A stretch of DNA of 64,000 nt from Cordylochernes scorpioides (GCA_030710605.1 CP092870.1:49321061-49385060); one strand, 5' to 3'. Shown: positions 39,960 to 50,145, counted from the first letter of the stretch. Notes: a model not told the origin generated them from the letters alone. Numbers and translations: made by a program.

Positions 39960-41325
39960 ACCCGGCTTCGCCCGGGTTTTATCCGAGTGAAAGTTTGCCT
40001 AACGAATATTATTGATAATAATCATATCATATAATAATAATATTCCGGAACACCACAGAATATCATGATAATAATGATAATATTCGTTACATTATATATT
40101 TATATAATATATAAAATATATTTTTAGAGCAAACATATCCTCTCTCTCTACTGAATAGATTTTTAAAAAGATATATATAAATAAAAATATCTAGAGATAT
40201 ACTACATGATCTTAGCCAAAAGGCCGAGAAACGATATTTTATATATAGAGATGACCTGGCTTCGTGTGTCTTCTGCTCGAGTGAATATTTCGCTGTTAGA
40301 ATTTTGTTCCTGCCTACTAAAAATTATTATCTGGCTTCGCCCGTGGTCTGCTTTAGTGAATATTCTCCTAAATAATTTATTTATGTCAATCAAGCATGAT
40401 ACAGCAATATTGTCATAATCATTTCTGACTTAAAAAAATATTGTTGCTCAGTACCTGGTTAATTATAATTTTTCTTGGTAAAAGTGCGACAAAAAATCTC
40501 TACCAGATTCAACTTTCTGTCCTGTTCAAATTTCAGCGAGATTAGTTACATATTGAGGGCGTGCATAGGCGACAAGCATATATATGTTTTTTTTTTATTG
40601 TTGTTTTTATCGCACTATATTAAATGATACTGTGATTGAACACATGCGCTGTGTACACATCTCACGAGGAATCCCGAGCTTATGTGCTGACTTGCTGCAC
40701 ACGCACACTGTGTCTGTATTTCTTAATTAAAAAAAAAAATTAATTTTCGATTTACACGTTTTTCTCAGGAACGTATCTACCGTGTGAATCGGGGGATAGG
40801 TGTTTTACTAAATTCTCAAATTAAATTTAGTATACTTGGAACACATTTCAGTATCTTTACAATTTATAAATGTAATTTCACCAGATACCGCGAGAGGCGC
40901 TGCTTGCGAGTGAAAGCAGAAAATTTGCAAATAAAATTGCAAATAATATTTATTTCAAAACAAATTCAAATCAGAAACCTTCCCAGTAGTATAGTAAATA
41001 TAACTTCCTAAAGTTTCACGGCGATTGGATAATCTTAACTTTTAAAAACATTCATCGTGTGAACAAACTACGTGTAAAATTATTAACCAATCAAATTCAT
41101 TTATCGTCGCGAACAGTGCTGCCGTCGAGCGGTAAAAGGCTGGAACTAACGCTTTTTGGTTTTACATTTTAAAAAAAGAACATTAACCTTTTTAGTTTTT
41201 TGAATAGCCTATATGTTAAACGAAATTTTCAACTACCTACATGCGAAATTTCATAATGATTGATTCTGTAGATTTTGCGCAACGCGATAACCAACATCGA
41301 TTTTGGATTTCATTTTTATAGATAT
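39960..41325 (-). mobile_element. Helitron, diverged copy
   Basis: The low-coordinate end has the minus-strand hairpin CCCGGGCGAAGCCGGG but lacks CTAG. The high-coordinate end reads TATAGATATA on the plus strand, a worn TCTATA start. Internal blocks GGCGCTGCTTGCGAGTGAAA and AAGTTTCACGGCGATTGGAT are shared with 43450-43600. No Rep/helicase gene, so non-autonomous. Confidence 0.6.
40199..40235 (-). pseudogene. U2 snRNA 5' end fragment
   Basis: The minus strand reads ATCGTTTCTCGGCCTTTTGG then CTAAGATCA, a three-base deletion and GTAGTAT. This is the first 40 or so bases of U2 spliceosomal RNA including the branch-site recognition region. Too short to be a gene. Confidence 0.85.
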
Positions 41326-41339
41326 AAGGATATATGAAA

Positions 41340-41945
41340 AAATAATACAAATGTGATATGGTACTGGACTAAGGTGCATAAATTAAGAAAAAGGCATCTC
41401 CTTATCGTGCAACTGAAAGTTGCTGATGGCTTTCGCCATCTATCGGAATAAATATCCACTATTCTCGTTGATTTCTAATTATTCCAGAATTGGCCAAATA
41501 CCCATTCTTGATTAATCAAGAAAAGCTAACCACGGACGCGTTTCGGGCTATTGGCCCTCATCAGCGTGGTGCAAGCTGTACCTCAACGACCAAAAAATTG
41601 GTCATTCAGGCATCCCGGAAAAATCATGAAACGGGTAGTAAAGGCCAGAATTGCGTGAGACCGCGACACATTGTGAAAAAAAATAGTACAAATGTGATAT
41701 TGTACTGGGATAAGGTGCATAAATTTAGAAAAAGGCATCTCCTTATCGTGAAACTGAAAGTTGCTGATGGCTTGCGCCATCTATCGGAATAAATATCAAC
41801 TTTTCTTTTCTTGATTAATCAAGAATGGGTATTTGGTCAATTCTGGAAAAATTAGAAATCAACGAGAATAGTGGATATTTATTCCGATAGATGGCGCAAG
41901 CCATCAGCAACTTTCAGTTGCACGATAAGGAGATGCCTTTTTCTT
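41340..41945. mobile_element. Penelope-like repeat, direct and inverted copies around a hammerhead
   Basis: The block GTACTGGACTAAGGTGCATA..GCCATCTATCGGAATAAATA occurs directly at 41340-41480 and 41685-41805, and inverted at 41850-41945. The hammerhead lies between the direct copies. This long-terminal-repeat-like layout, with an inverted extra piece, is characteristic of Penelope-like elements, but no RT or GIY-YIG gene is present. Confidence 0.55.
41530..41569 (-). ncRNA. Hammerhead ribozyme motif, complete
   Basis: Minus strand, 40 bases: stem I CCACG, CTGATGA, stem II GGGC/GCCC with loop CAATA, GAAA, palindromic ACGCGT, cleavage-site C (GTC), stem I partner CGTGG. No mismatch in any stem. 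Cleavage would fall between that C and CGTGG. One of the two best candidates in the window. Confidence 0.88.
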
Positions 41946-42267
41946 AATATATACACAGGTTATGAATACTTTGTTTGTTGTTAGATGAAGGTTTGATAAG
42001 ACAAAGGATCGATAAGATAAAGGGTTGAGGTGCAGTCGTGATAAAAAAAAATAATTATTTACCATCAGGTAGTTTTTATTTTCAATTACTTGAGGAAACA
42101 CATTAGTTATTTTCACAATATATAGAATTTATAAATCCTATATTAGTGATTCAAAAAGATAGATATGTTAACTACGCATATTTACAACAAAATTGAAAGT
42201 TATTCTAAAAACGATGATAACAAAAGTAAAATTATCAATGAATAAAAATAAAATATATATATTTTTT

Positions 42268-42606
42268 AAATACAATATAACGCGGCTGATGATTGTAAAA
42301 CGAAAATTGCAATTATACCGCGAATTTTTCTTTTAAACAAAAATCGAAATTTATTTTAAAGAGAAATAGCGATTATTTCTAACTTTAAGGATGAAGTATG
42401 ATAGGATGAATTGTGAAGAGTAATGACAAACGGAAAAATAAAAGTGTCCAGGGACGGGAATCGAACCCACTGTGTTCCGCTTACCGGGCAGATGCCATGT
42501 CCACTAGGCTACCCTGGACATATTTTCCGTTCGTAAATATTATATAAAGTAATTTAAAATACAATTTAACGCGGCTGATGATTGTAAAACGAAAATTGCA
42601 ATTATA
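42268..42606 (-). mobile_element. tRNA-like element flanked by 45-bp direct repeats
   Basis: AATACAATATAACGCGGCTG..AACGAAAATTGCAATTATA stands at both ends (about 42271 and 42560). The same arrangement occurs once per tRNA-like unit at 18458/18738. The direct repeats could be terminal repeats of the element or a long target duplication. Confidence 0.65.
42446..42521 (-). tRNA. tRNA-like sequence inside the element
   Basis: Minus strand: acceptor TGTCCAG/CTGGACA, anticodon stem TCTGC/GCGGA, loop CCGGTAA, T arm GGGTTCGATTCCCG. Same family as the pair at 18.6-18.9 kb. Confidence 0.55.
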
Positions 42607-42644
42607 TTTTTTTAAATATAGAAATATTTGAGTTTTTAGATATC

Positions 42645-42960
42645 TCTATATATATAAAAGTCAATGTCTGTCTGTTTCGCGATAAACTCAAAAACTACTG
42701 AACCAATTGGTACCAAATTTTGCATGTCGCTTTTTATAAACCTGAGGAAAATTTTCGGCTGCATTTTGATTAGTATTTTTGGCTATTTTTTTTTTCATTT
42801 GAAGAACTTTTTTTTTCCGCGGAGTAATCCGGAATGGAATGAATACCCAAATATGGCCATTTTTTATAAGCATCGGTGGTTCAGTGGTAGAATGCTCGCC
42901 TGCCACGCAGGCGACCCGGGTTCGATTCCCGGCCGATGCATTTTTTTTTTACAATTTTTA
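42645..42960 (+). mobile_element. Helitron 5' end fragment carrying a tRNA gene
   Basis: A TCTCTATATATATAAAAGTC start with TGTCTGTCTGTTTCGCG, and a conserved block CCAATTGGTACCAAATTTTG, run for about 220 bases into the tRNA-Gly gene. No matching CTAG 3' end with a hairpin follows before the next Helitron. Confidence 0.5.
42870..42940 (+). tRNA. tRNA-Gly (GCC)
   Basis: 71 bases. Acceptor stem GCATCGG/CCGATGC with discriminator A, D arm GGTTCAGTGGTAGAA (box A), loop CTGCCAC giving anticodon GCC, T arm CCCGGGTTCGATTCCCGG (box B). Followed directly by ten T, an RNA polymerase III terminator. Compared with the usual animal sequence the anticodon-stem partner reads GCAGG, which costs one pair. It may be a slightly decayed copy. 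Confidence 0.85.
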
Positions 42961-42990
42961 AAACTCATTTATCTATATATATATATATAA

Positions 42991-44308
42991 CTAGCGGACG
43001 TACCCGGCTTCGCCCGAGGTTTTACCCGAGTAAAGGTTTGTCTAGCGAACATTTGTTAAAACAATTCTCTAAAAACTTATAAAAAAAAGATATATTTTGA
43101 TAATTTGAAACTCGTAAATTTGAATCTCTCGATAAAGTGAACATTTTTTCCCGGTCCCTGTGTGCCGTGTCATCCTGAATTTTGTCTTTCCTAATTTTCT
43201 ACATTAGAAAATCATAGTTTTATCTAGTGAACATTTTTTCCCGGTCCCTTGAAAAATACTCGATAAGTTGAATAAAATCAATATTAATTGGTTCCCTCGG
43301 TAATTGGAAGTTAAAGGAATAGTATCTTCGCCTTGGAATTGTATCATTATTCTTGTCTCAAATAAATTGCCGTGTCATCCTGAGATAATCTTACTTTTGA
43401 TAAATAATATTTAAGATAACAGACTTAGTGATAAGAAAACTTGTTAACATCGTCACAATGGGGGCGCTGCTTGCGAGTTAAATCTACAAATCTGCAAATA
43501 ACTCTAAGGATATTCATGATATTCATGAAATTATTTTTCAAAAACCTTCCCGGTGATATACCTAATAATATCCCAAAATTTCACGGCGATTGGATGTATG
43601 GTTTTTGAATCTATAGAGTACAGACAGACAGACATTCAATTTTATATATATAGATTGAATGTCTGTCTGTGTGTACTCTATAGATTCAAAAACCATACAT
43701 CCAATCGCCGTGAAAATTTGGGATATTATTAGGTATATCCCCGGGAAGGTTTTTGAAAAATAAATTCTTTAATATCTTGAATATCCTTAGAGTTATTTGC
43801 AGATTTGTATATTTAACTCGCAAGCAGCGCCCCCATTGTGACGATGTTAACAAGTTTTCTTATCACTAAGTCTGTTATCTTAAATATTATTTATCAAAAG
43901 TAAGATTATCTAAGGATGACACGGCAATTTATTTGAGACAAGAATAATGATACAATACCAAGGCGAAGATACTATTCCTTTAACTTCCAATTACCGAGGG
44001 AACCAATTAATATTGATTTTATTCAACTTATCGAGTATTTTTCAAGGGACCGGGAAAAAATGTTCACTAGATAAAACTATGATTTTCTAATGTAGAAAAT
44101 TAGGAAAGACAAAATTAAGGATGACACGGCACACAGGGACCGGGAAAAAATGTTCACTTTATCGAGAGATTCAAATTTACGAGTTTCAAATTATCAAAAT
44201 TATCTTTTTTTTATATATATAAGTTTATAGAGAATTGTTTTAACAAATGTTCGCTAGACAAACCTTTACTCGGGTAAAACCTCGGGCGAAGCCGGGTACA
44301 TCCGCTAG
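42991..44308. mobile_element. Two Helitrons head to head (palindrome of 1318 bp)
   Basis: Both outer ends are Helitron 3' termini: CTAGCGGACGTACCCGGCTT at the left and its complement ending TCCGCTAG at the right. The arms of about 660 bases are nearly identical. At the centre (43620-43690) the minus-strand copy keeps its TCTATATATATAAAA start at 43654, and the plus-strand copy begins immediately with TTGAATGTCTGTCTG. No helicase gene. Confidence 0.85.
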
Positions 44309-44617
44309 TATTATATATAATATAAATATATATTATTATATCAACTATATTAATTAAATCAAATACCTAAACACTAATATAAAACAATTTTGCCATCACA
44401 CACACTTTTTTCCTGTAGTTAATGTGTTACTTCTGTATTGCTATTCTATGGCACTTCTAATATTTATTATTGATGTACTTTCAGTATGAAGGAAATTGCA
44501 ATCGGGGGAATTCTCGGGCGAAGCCGGGTCATACGTCTAGTATAATATACATATATAAGAAAAGAAGGCATCAAAGCACGAATGTTTCTTTTCAAATATA
44601 ATACAAACTTGTACTTT
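44309..44617 (+). repeat. AT-rich spacer and a Helitron 3' terminus
   Basis: TCTCGGGCGAAGCCGGGTCA..CTAG ends at 44540, a second Helitron 3' end with its hairpin. Its 5' end was not located. No gene. Confidence 0.55.
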
Positions 44618-44930
44618 AGGGGGTCGGTGGGAGGATGGTCTAAACCGTTGGTCGGTGGAAGGATGGTCTAAACCGTTGGTCGGTGGTAGGATGGTCTAAA
44701 CCGTTGGTCGGTGGAAGGATGGTCTAAACCGTTGGCTTTCGACCGCTACGACTCGTGTTCGATTCCCGCATTGGACACTTTTTTTTTTCTAATTATAAAA
44801 AAATGCTCCAATAGTCCCCAATTATGCAAAATTCCAACCCCACCAGCGAGTGCAAGTAACCAAACGGAGCTCTGGCACATTTGTAAGGGCAAAATCGAAC
44901 TGCTTTTCACATGTATGGTTTAACGGTCGC
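44618..44930 (+). mobile_element. tRNA-derived SINE with stuttered head
   Basis: The head segment GGTCGGTGGAAGGATGGTCT..AAACCGTT occurs four times in tandem (44622-44735) before the single T arm (GTGTTCGATTCCCGCATTGG). The SINE body follows to about 44925, where satellite array 4 begins. Confidence 0.75.
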
Positions 44931-45820
44931 CGAGATGGTACATCGAGCTCAAGACAGAGATGGCTGGCGTCGTGTTTGGGATAACGGTCGCCGAGATGGT
45001 ACATCGAGCTCAAGACAGAGATGGCTGGCGTCGTGTTTGGGATAACGGTCGCTGAGATGGTACATCGAGCTCAAGACAGAGATGGCTGGTGTCGTGTTTA
45101 GGATGTAATACGTACAGTGGGCCACAACGTTCGATCGCGAATAAAATGATGACCAATTAAAGGAACTCACTGGCTTAACGGTCGCCGAGATGGTACATCG
45201 AGCTCAAGACAGAGATGGCTGGTGTCGTGTTTGGGATATAATACGTACAGTGGGCCACAACGTTCGATCGCGAATAAAATGATGACCAATTAAAGGAACT
45301 CACTGGCTGAACGGTCGCCGAGATGGTACATCGAGCTCAAGACAGAGATGGCTAGCGTCGTGTTTGGGATGTAATACGTACAATGGGCCACAACGTTCGA
45401 TCGCGAATAAAATGATGACCAATTAAAGGAACTCACTGGCTTAACGGTCGCCGAGATGGTACATCGAGCTCAAGACAGAAATGGCTGGTGTCGTGTTTGG
45501 GATGTAATACGTACAATGGGCCACAACGTTCGATCGCGAATAAAATGATGACCAATTAAAGGAACTCACTGGCTTAACGGTCGCCGAGATGGTACATCGA
45601 GCTCAAGACAGAAATGGCTGGTGTCGTGTTTGGGATGTAATACGTACAATGGGCCACAACGTTCGATCGCGAATAAAATGATGACCAATTAAAGGAACTC
45701 ACTGGCTTAACGGTCGCCGAGATGGTACATCGAGCTCAAGACAGAAATGGCTGGTGTCGTGTTTGGGATGTAATACGTACAATGGGCCACAACGTTCGAT
45801 CGCGAATAAAATGATATTAC
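44918..45820 (+). repeat. Satellite array of the RTE-like LINE end (array 4)
   Basis: Three shortened units of about 57 bases (TAACGGTCGCCGAGATGGTA..TTTGGGA) are followed by about six full units of 133-134 bp. The last four units share GTACAATGGGCC and GACAGAAATGGC, so they are recent duplicates of one another. Confidence 0.88.
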
Positions 45821-46214
45821 TGATTGATTAAGACTGTATATCGCTTCTATAAAATATATTTAATATTATTGTAAAGATATTTAAAGTTATTCATTATTTA
45901 TTCTTTATTACCATCAAATCAGACGCGATATCCCCACAAGGGACGCTTGCTTCAAGCAGCAACACTAAATTCAGAGAACTATTTTACATAAACAATTGGT
46001 GAATTACAAGGTTTGAGTAGAAGTTTAAAGAGGAAATGGACATTAAAACCATGTTTGATTCCACATCCTACCTAGGAACAACCAATGAAATAAATACAAA
46101 TAGTTTAGCAATTACGTTTTTAACCAAGAGAGAAAATCATAGATATATTTACAGAATTTCCTAAATTTCAAATATGATTCCTTACTGTTTATAAACATAA
46201 AAAGATGCTTGTAT
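45821..46214. other. No gene seen
   Basis: AT-rich DNA. A patch of higher GC at 45920-45960 was not recognised. Confidence 0.4.
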
Positions 46215-46427
46215 TCAATGTCTTCCAGATTTCTGTAGTTCTGGAAGACATTCAATAAGCAGGTGACAGGAATCCTGTCTCCACACCCTGTCTATAGCTC
46301 CTATTGGAAACAGAAAATCTCCGAAGTTTCCATGTTTAGTAACGAATTGCACATTGTAAAAGTCAGGGTGGAAATATTTTGGGATTCCTAGCATCTTATC
46401 TACATGTCCTGAATCCAAATATACCAT
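46215..46427 (-). pseudogene. LINE ORF2 C-terminal fragment
   Basis: Minus-strand 70 codons with FVTKHGNFGDFLFPIGAIDR and DSCHLLIECLPELQ. Compare the LTGHGxFGxxL..C..HxLxxCP ending of RNase H-containing LINEs. Truncated at both ends. Confidence 0.55.
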
Positions 46428-46519
46428 TAGGTTTTTCTATTACGCAATATTTCTGAGATACACCTACTTGAAATTTGGAAATCTTGTTAATATATAGGCA
46501 TATATGAACGAAACATATT

Positions 46520-47560
46520 TATTATTGAAAAGCAGTGACAGTGGATTTTCTTCTATACTTTGCTTGTGGTAGATCCCTTTTGAGTGCCCAGCAGTCGTCG
46601 GCAAGCATAGCGGGACTCCATTTACCTTGGTACCGCTTCTCCATGCTTGATATAGCTTGATGAAACCTCTCACCATGCTCATCGCTAACTGCGCCAAGAT
46701 TGTCTGGAAAGAAATCTAGATGTGAATGCAGGAAATGGATCTTGAGGGACATGTTACATCCCAGTGCCTTGTAGGAAAGCAACAGATCATTATGTCTCGG
46801 TAAATTTCAACCTTGACACTTCCTAAGAAGTTTTTGCAAACGTTTCTAAAGGAATTCCATGCTGCTGCTTCAACTTCATTCAAACTATTTTGAAAATTTC
46901 CATCCTGCTGCAATTCTCGAATCTGAGGTCCAACGAAAATGCCTTCTTTAATCTTCGCTTCACTTATACTAGAAAATTTTTGTTTTAGGTAGGCAAATCC
47001 ACTGGCATTTCGATCCATTGCCTTTACAAAGTTCTTCATTAATCCCAGTTTAATATGTAATGGTGGTAAGTAAATATTTTCTGAATCGATCAGGGGAAGA
47101 TTTACAATGTTTTTATGTCCTGGAGTAAAGATTTCACGGTTTGGCCAGCTTTTTTTAATGTAATGCCTTTCCCTATCTCTGCTATCCCACTCACACAGAA
47201 AACAACAAAATTTTGTATATCCAAGCTGTAATCCACGCAAGAGAGCAACGACTTTCAAATCGCTGCATATTTTCCAACCTATCTTTCATATTCTATCTTT
47301 TTCAAAAGCAGTTTCATGTTTTCGTAAGTCTCTTTCATGTTGGATGCATGTATTTATCCCAATACTAAAAAAAGACCGTCAGGCAAAAACCATGGGTGAT
47401 GGGAAATTTCTGATTAGATTTTTGAGTTCAGCATGAAAGGTTACACTAGAAACACCATCAGGTTCTCTTGTGCAAAAAAAAAAAGTTTTTTTTGTAGACC
47501 TGTGTAATCAGTCTTAAATCGATCAGTCAAGAAAGGGATCTCTGCCAGACAATGGACACA
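46520..47560 (-). pseudogene. Decayed repetitive gene, LQLGYTKFCCFLCEW family
   Basis: Function unknown. Pieces read in three frames on the minus strand. The N-terminal part (47470-47280) includes SSVTFHAELKNLIRNFPSP and ETYENMKLLLKK. The middle (47258-46800) includes LQLGYTKFCCFLCEWDSRDR, LPPLHIKLGLMKNFVKAMDR and FVGPQIREL. The C-terminal part (46782-46524) includes AVSDEHGERFHQAISSMEKR, then YQGKWSPAMLADDCWALKRD. Proteins with this signature are, to my recollection, scattered in many copies in arthropods, cnidarians and fishes, which suggests a mobile element. At least two frameshifts and one stop make this copy dead. Confidence 0.7.
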
Positions 47561-47584
47561 ATTTGAGGAAAATGTTTTAAACTA

Positions 47585-47930
47585 CAACAACAACAAAAAG
47601 GCTTTTATTATGGCCCATTGCCCTTTATGGATTCGCAATATAACTACAAAATAATACAATGAATTTTTTCTCCCTTTCCCCATGTGCACGTGAGCCTTTG
47701 TTTGAAAAGGGATTTATTTACACATCTCTTCTAAAACTTTCCTCACTAACTCTATGAATCTATTTACAATTGATCTGTAGAAATTATAGAGTTCTATTGC
47801 TATATTTTTATTTTCTGAAATAGTTCTCAACGTCTTCAGTGGGTTGCTAAATCTCCAGAAGGTGTTTTTATGAGTTTTTTTTTTCTCTTTCTTCACCTAA
47901 ATATTTGCATTCTATGATATGTTATAAACG
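47585..47930 (-). mobile_element. LINE 3' end with TTG tail, inverted copy
   Basis: Minus strand: NTFWRFSNPLKTLRTISENK and ELYNFYRSIVNRFIELVRKV, then TGTGTAAATAAATCCCTTTT, and a (TTG)n tail at about 47585-47600. It interrupts the upstream region of the gene remnant at 46520-47560: GACAATGGACACAATTTG lies on one side and CCCAAAGTTGAGATCCCAAC on the other, and the two are contiguous at 49095-49160. Confidence 0.8.
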
Positions 47931-47984
47931 TTCTTATAGCCCAAAGTTGAGATCCCAACAGTAAATTCTATTGGAAATAGAAGG

Positions 47985-48275
47985 GTGTCGGTGAAAGGAT
48001 TATCTAAACCGTTGGTTTTCAACCGCTACAACCCGGGTTCGATTCCCGCATTGGACACTTTTTTTCTGATAAAAAAATGCTTAAATGGACCCTTATTCTT
48101 GAAAAAGTCCAACCCCACTAGCGAGTGCAAGTAACCAAACGGGGCTCTGATATATTTGTAAGTGTAAAGTCGAACTGCTTTTTACAATTGTAAATATGTG
48201 GTGCACTTACAATAAAAACAGTCGCCTACTTTTACCCACCATGATTATCATGGCCGATACCATGTGTATTAGGGA
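47985..48275 (+). mobile_element. tRNA-derived SINE
   Basis: The head GTGTCGGTGAAAGGATTATC..CCGGGTTCGATTCCCGCATT ends GGACAC at 48058, then come a T run and the body with CCATGATTATCATGG. Confidence 0.7.
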
Positions 48276-48299
48276 GCAAAAATATATATATTTAATCTG

Positions 48300-48560
48300 T
48301 GAAATTAAAACTATTATAGACGCATATAATTCTATTAAAAATTAAGGAATTTCTACTGCCCTTACTGCAATGAAAAAATAATTGGAAGGGCCTGGCTCAT
48401 CAGTGGTGAACCCTCCCAGCGGTTTCGTCAGTTTAATCTACCATTTGGTAGATGAACCAGGCCCTCCCAATAATTTTTCTATTGCAGTCAGGGCAGTAGA
48501 AATTGTTAAATTTTAAAAAATAATCATACGCGTTTATAATAGTTTCGTATTTTGATAACA
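48300..48560. repeat. Foldback MITE family P, short palindrome
   Basis: Arms TTAAAACTATTATAGACGCA and complement, hairpin block once on each side, joined at 48442 without a central spacer. Confidence 0.7.
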
Positions 48561-48562
48561 GA

Positions 48563-49010
48563 TTGCAACTCCGCCCTTGCCGATCCCAAGCCCGGATTAA
48601 AAAGGAGGGGGAGCAGTAACAAGCTCACTAAAAAACCTGGGTTCAGCTGGCCATGCTGATAGTACCCTGTAAGGGCTCCTAATCCAGGGATACAGGATGT
48701 ACTCCATGTTAGGAGTGGCTGTACATGGTGTCTGTTCCTCATGTCAGAGGAGGGGGAGCAGTAACAAGCTCACTAAAAAACCTGGGCTCAGCTGGCCATG
48801 CTGATAGTACCCTGTAAGGACTCCAGGGATACAGGATGTACTCCATGTTAGGAGTGACTGTACATCGTGTCTGTTCCTCATGTCAGAGGCGGCCATTTCT
48901 TTTGGAGCTAAGTCAGTGGCCAGCCACTGAGTAGTGCTCCCAGTCTTAATGACAAAGTCAGACGCATTCTACTTCACGAAATTATGATCGATAAGACAGA
49001 AGAAGAAAAC
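48563..49010 (+). repeat. LINE-like 3' region with AAG tail, internally duplicated
   Basis: GGGGGAGCAGTAACAAGCTC..TGTTCCTCATGTCAGAGG occurs at 48606-48747 and again at 48752-48890, then the unit runs on to AAGACAGAAGAAGAAAACAG. Compare 37825-38205. Confidence 0.65.
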
Positions 49011-49019
49011 AGATGGCGC

Positions 49020-49460
49020 GCTAATGCATCATTATATATATAATCATTCTTGATTCGATCAAATCATTCAGTAAAGGAAGAATCTTTGCAAGACAATGGA
49101 CACAATTTGTGGAAGATATTTTACACGATCTAATTGTCCAAAGTTGAAATCTCAACAATAAATTTCTGTTAAAAATATAACCGCACTTACCTCCAGGATT
49201 CCATAGTGACACGCACTCTTCAAGATGCAGACGAAAATGACAATATACGCCTCACGGTCCTCTATTTGAATCAACTCACGGCGATCCCTGATTGGTCTAC
49301 CTCAATCACGTGACCAACCTTGTTTCTATGGAGACCAACTTTCAGCCAATAGAAACAAGCCACCCACAAATAGATTACGAGAGGAAAGGAAAGCTACCAT
49401 AAAGATGTTTCCTCACCGTGAAATCTCAATAGAGTGTCGTTACCACAGAAAAAATACTAT
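49020..49460. repeat. Second copy of the gene-remnant upstream region, with CCAAT-like boxes
   Basis: 49075-49190 matches the pieces at 47500-47580 and 47930-47980. Downstream, 49230-49460 is GC-richer and has GATTGGTC, AGCCAATAG and CACGTGACC, which could be promoter elements. No TATA box or transcript can be shown. Confidence 0.4.
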
Positions 49461-49599
49461 ATACTGTACATACCTTAGATTTTTAATTAAAAAACATCAT
49501 ATATATATTTCAAATTTCTTTATTTCGACTTAGAGCGCTATGTCCCCCTAGGAACACTTGCACTTTAAACATAAACAAAAATTTTGAAAGAAAAGAAAG

Positions 49600-49795
49600 A
49601 ATATTTCAAATGAAAACACCAAAATGTGAATGTTTCTTTTCATAAATAAATAAAATTTCTACTATCCTTACCCCGATGAAAAAATATATTGGGAGGGCTT
49701 GGCTCATCAGTGGTGAACCCTTCCAGCGTTTTCGCCAATTTAAAATACTAGACCGCTTCTTTAGATCTCTAATACTGTATTGTATATATATTAAT
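49600..49795. repeat. Foldback MITE family P2, one arm
   Basis: AATGTTTCTTTTCATAAATA, TATTGGGAGGGCTTGGCTCA, AGACCGCTTCTTTAGATCTC. The second arm is missing. Confidence 0.65.
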
Positions 49796-49985
49796 ATATA
49801 TTGGATCATATAGATTGGATCAAAATATCATTTATTTTACCAATATTTCAGTTGGCTAAACGCCAACCTTTTTCAATGTATTATAACATATTATCGGTTC
49901 GGTCGGTTCAAATATTTCAGTTGGCTAAACGCCAACCTTTTTCAATGTATTATAACATATTATCGGTTCGGTCGGTTCAAAATCA
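49796..49985 (-). repeat. Element F4 fragment, 65-bp tandem duplication
   Basis: AATATTTCAGTTGGCTAAAC..TTATCGGTTCGGTCGGTTCA occurs twice in succession (49842-49913 and 49911-49980). The hammerhead-like core here is TTGAAAA, further decayed. Confidence 0.65.
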
Positions 49986-50069
49986 CATTAATAGGTACCG
50001 CTAAACAAGAGAAACCTAGTTTATGATAATTGAAACAGTGAATAATATGTGAAGTTCACATATTGAACA

Positions 50070-50145
50070 AAATTTTAACGCGGGATTCAATCCCGATTCA
50101 TGACTGTCGGGAATCGAGGGTGTTACCCACTCGTCCACCGACGTT
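50070..50145 (-). tRNA. tRNA-like sequence
   Basis: The minus strand has GTCGGTGGACGAGTGGGTAA and ATCGGGATTGAATCCCG, resembling box A and box B. The acceptor ends do not pair well. Probably a SINE head or tRNA relic. Confidence 0.35.

Larger units (their letters stand above)
41977..42640 (+). repeat. Dispersed repeat A, copy 3, split by a tRNA-like element
   Basis: Matches 1-325, with its last piece (ATAGAAATATTTGAGTTTTT) displaced to 42617-42636 by the insertion at 42268-42606. Confidence 0.8.
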
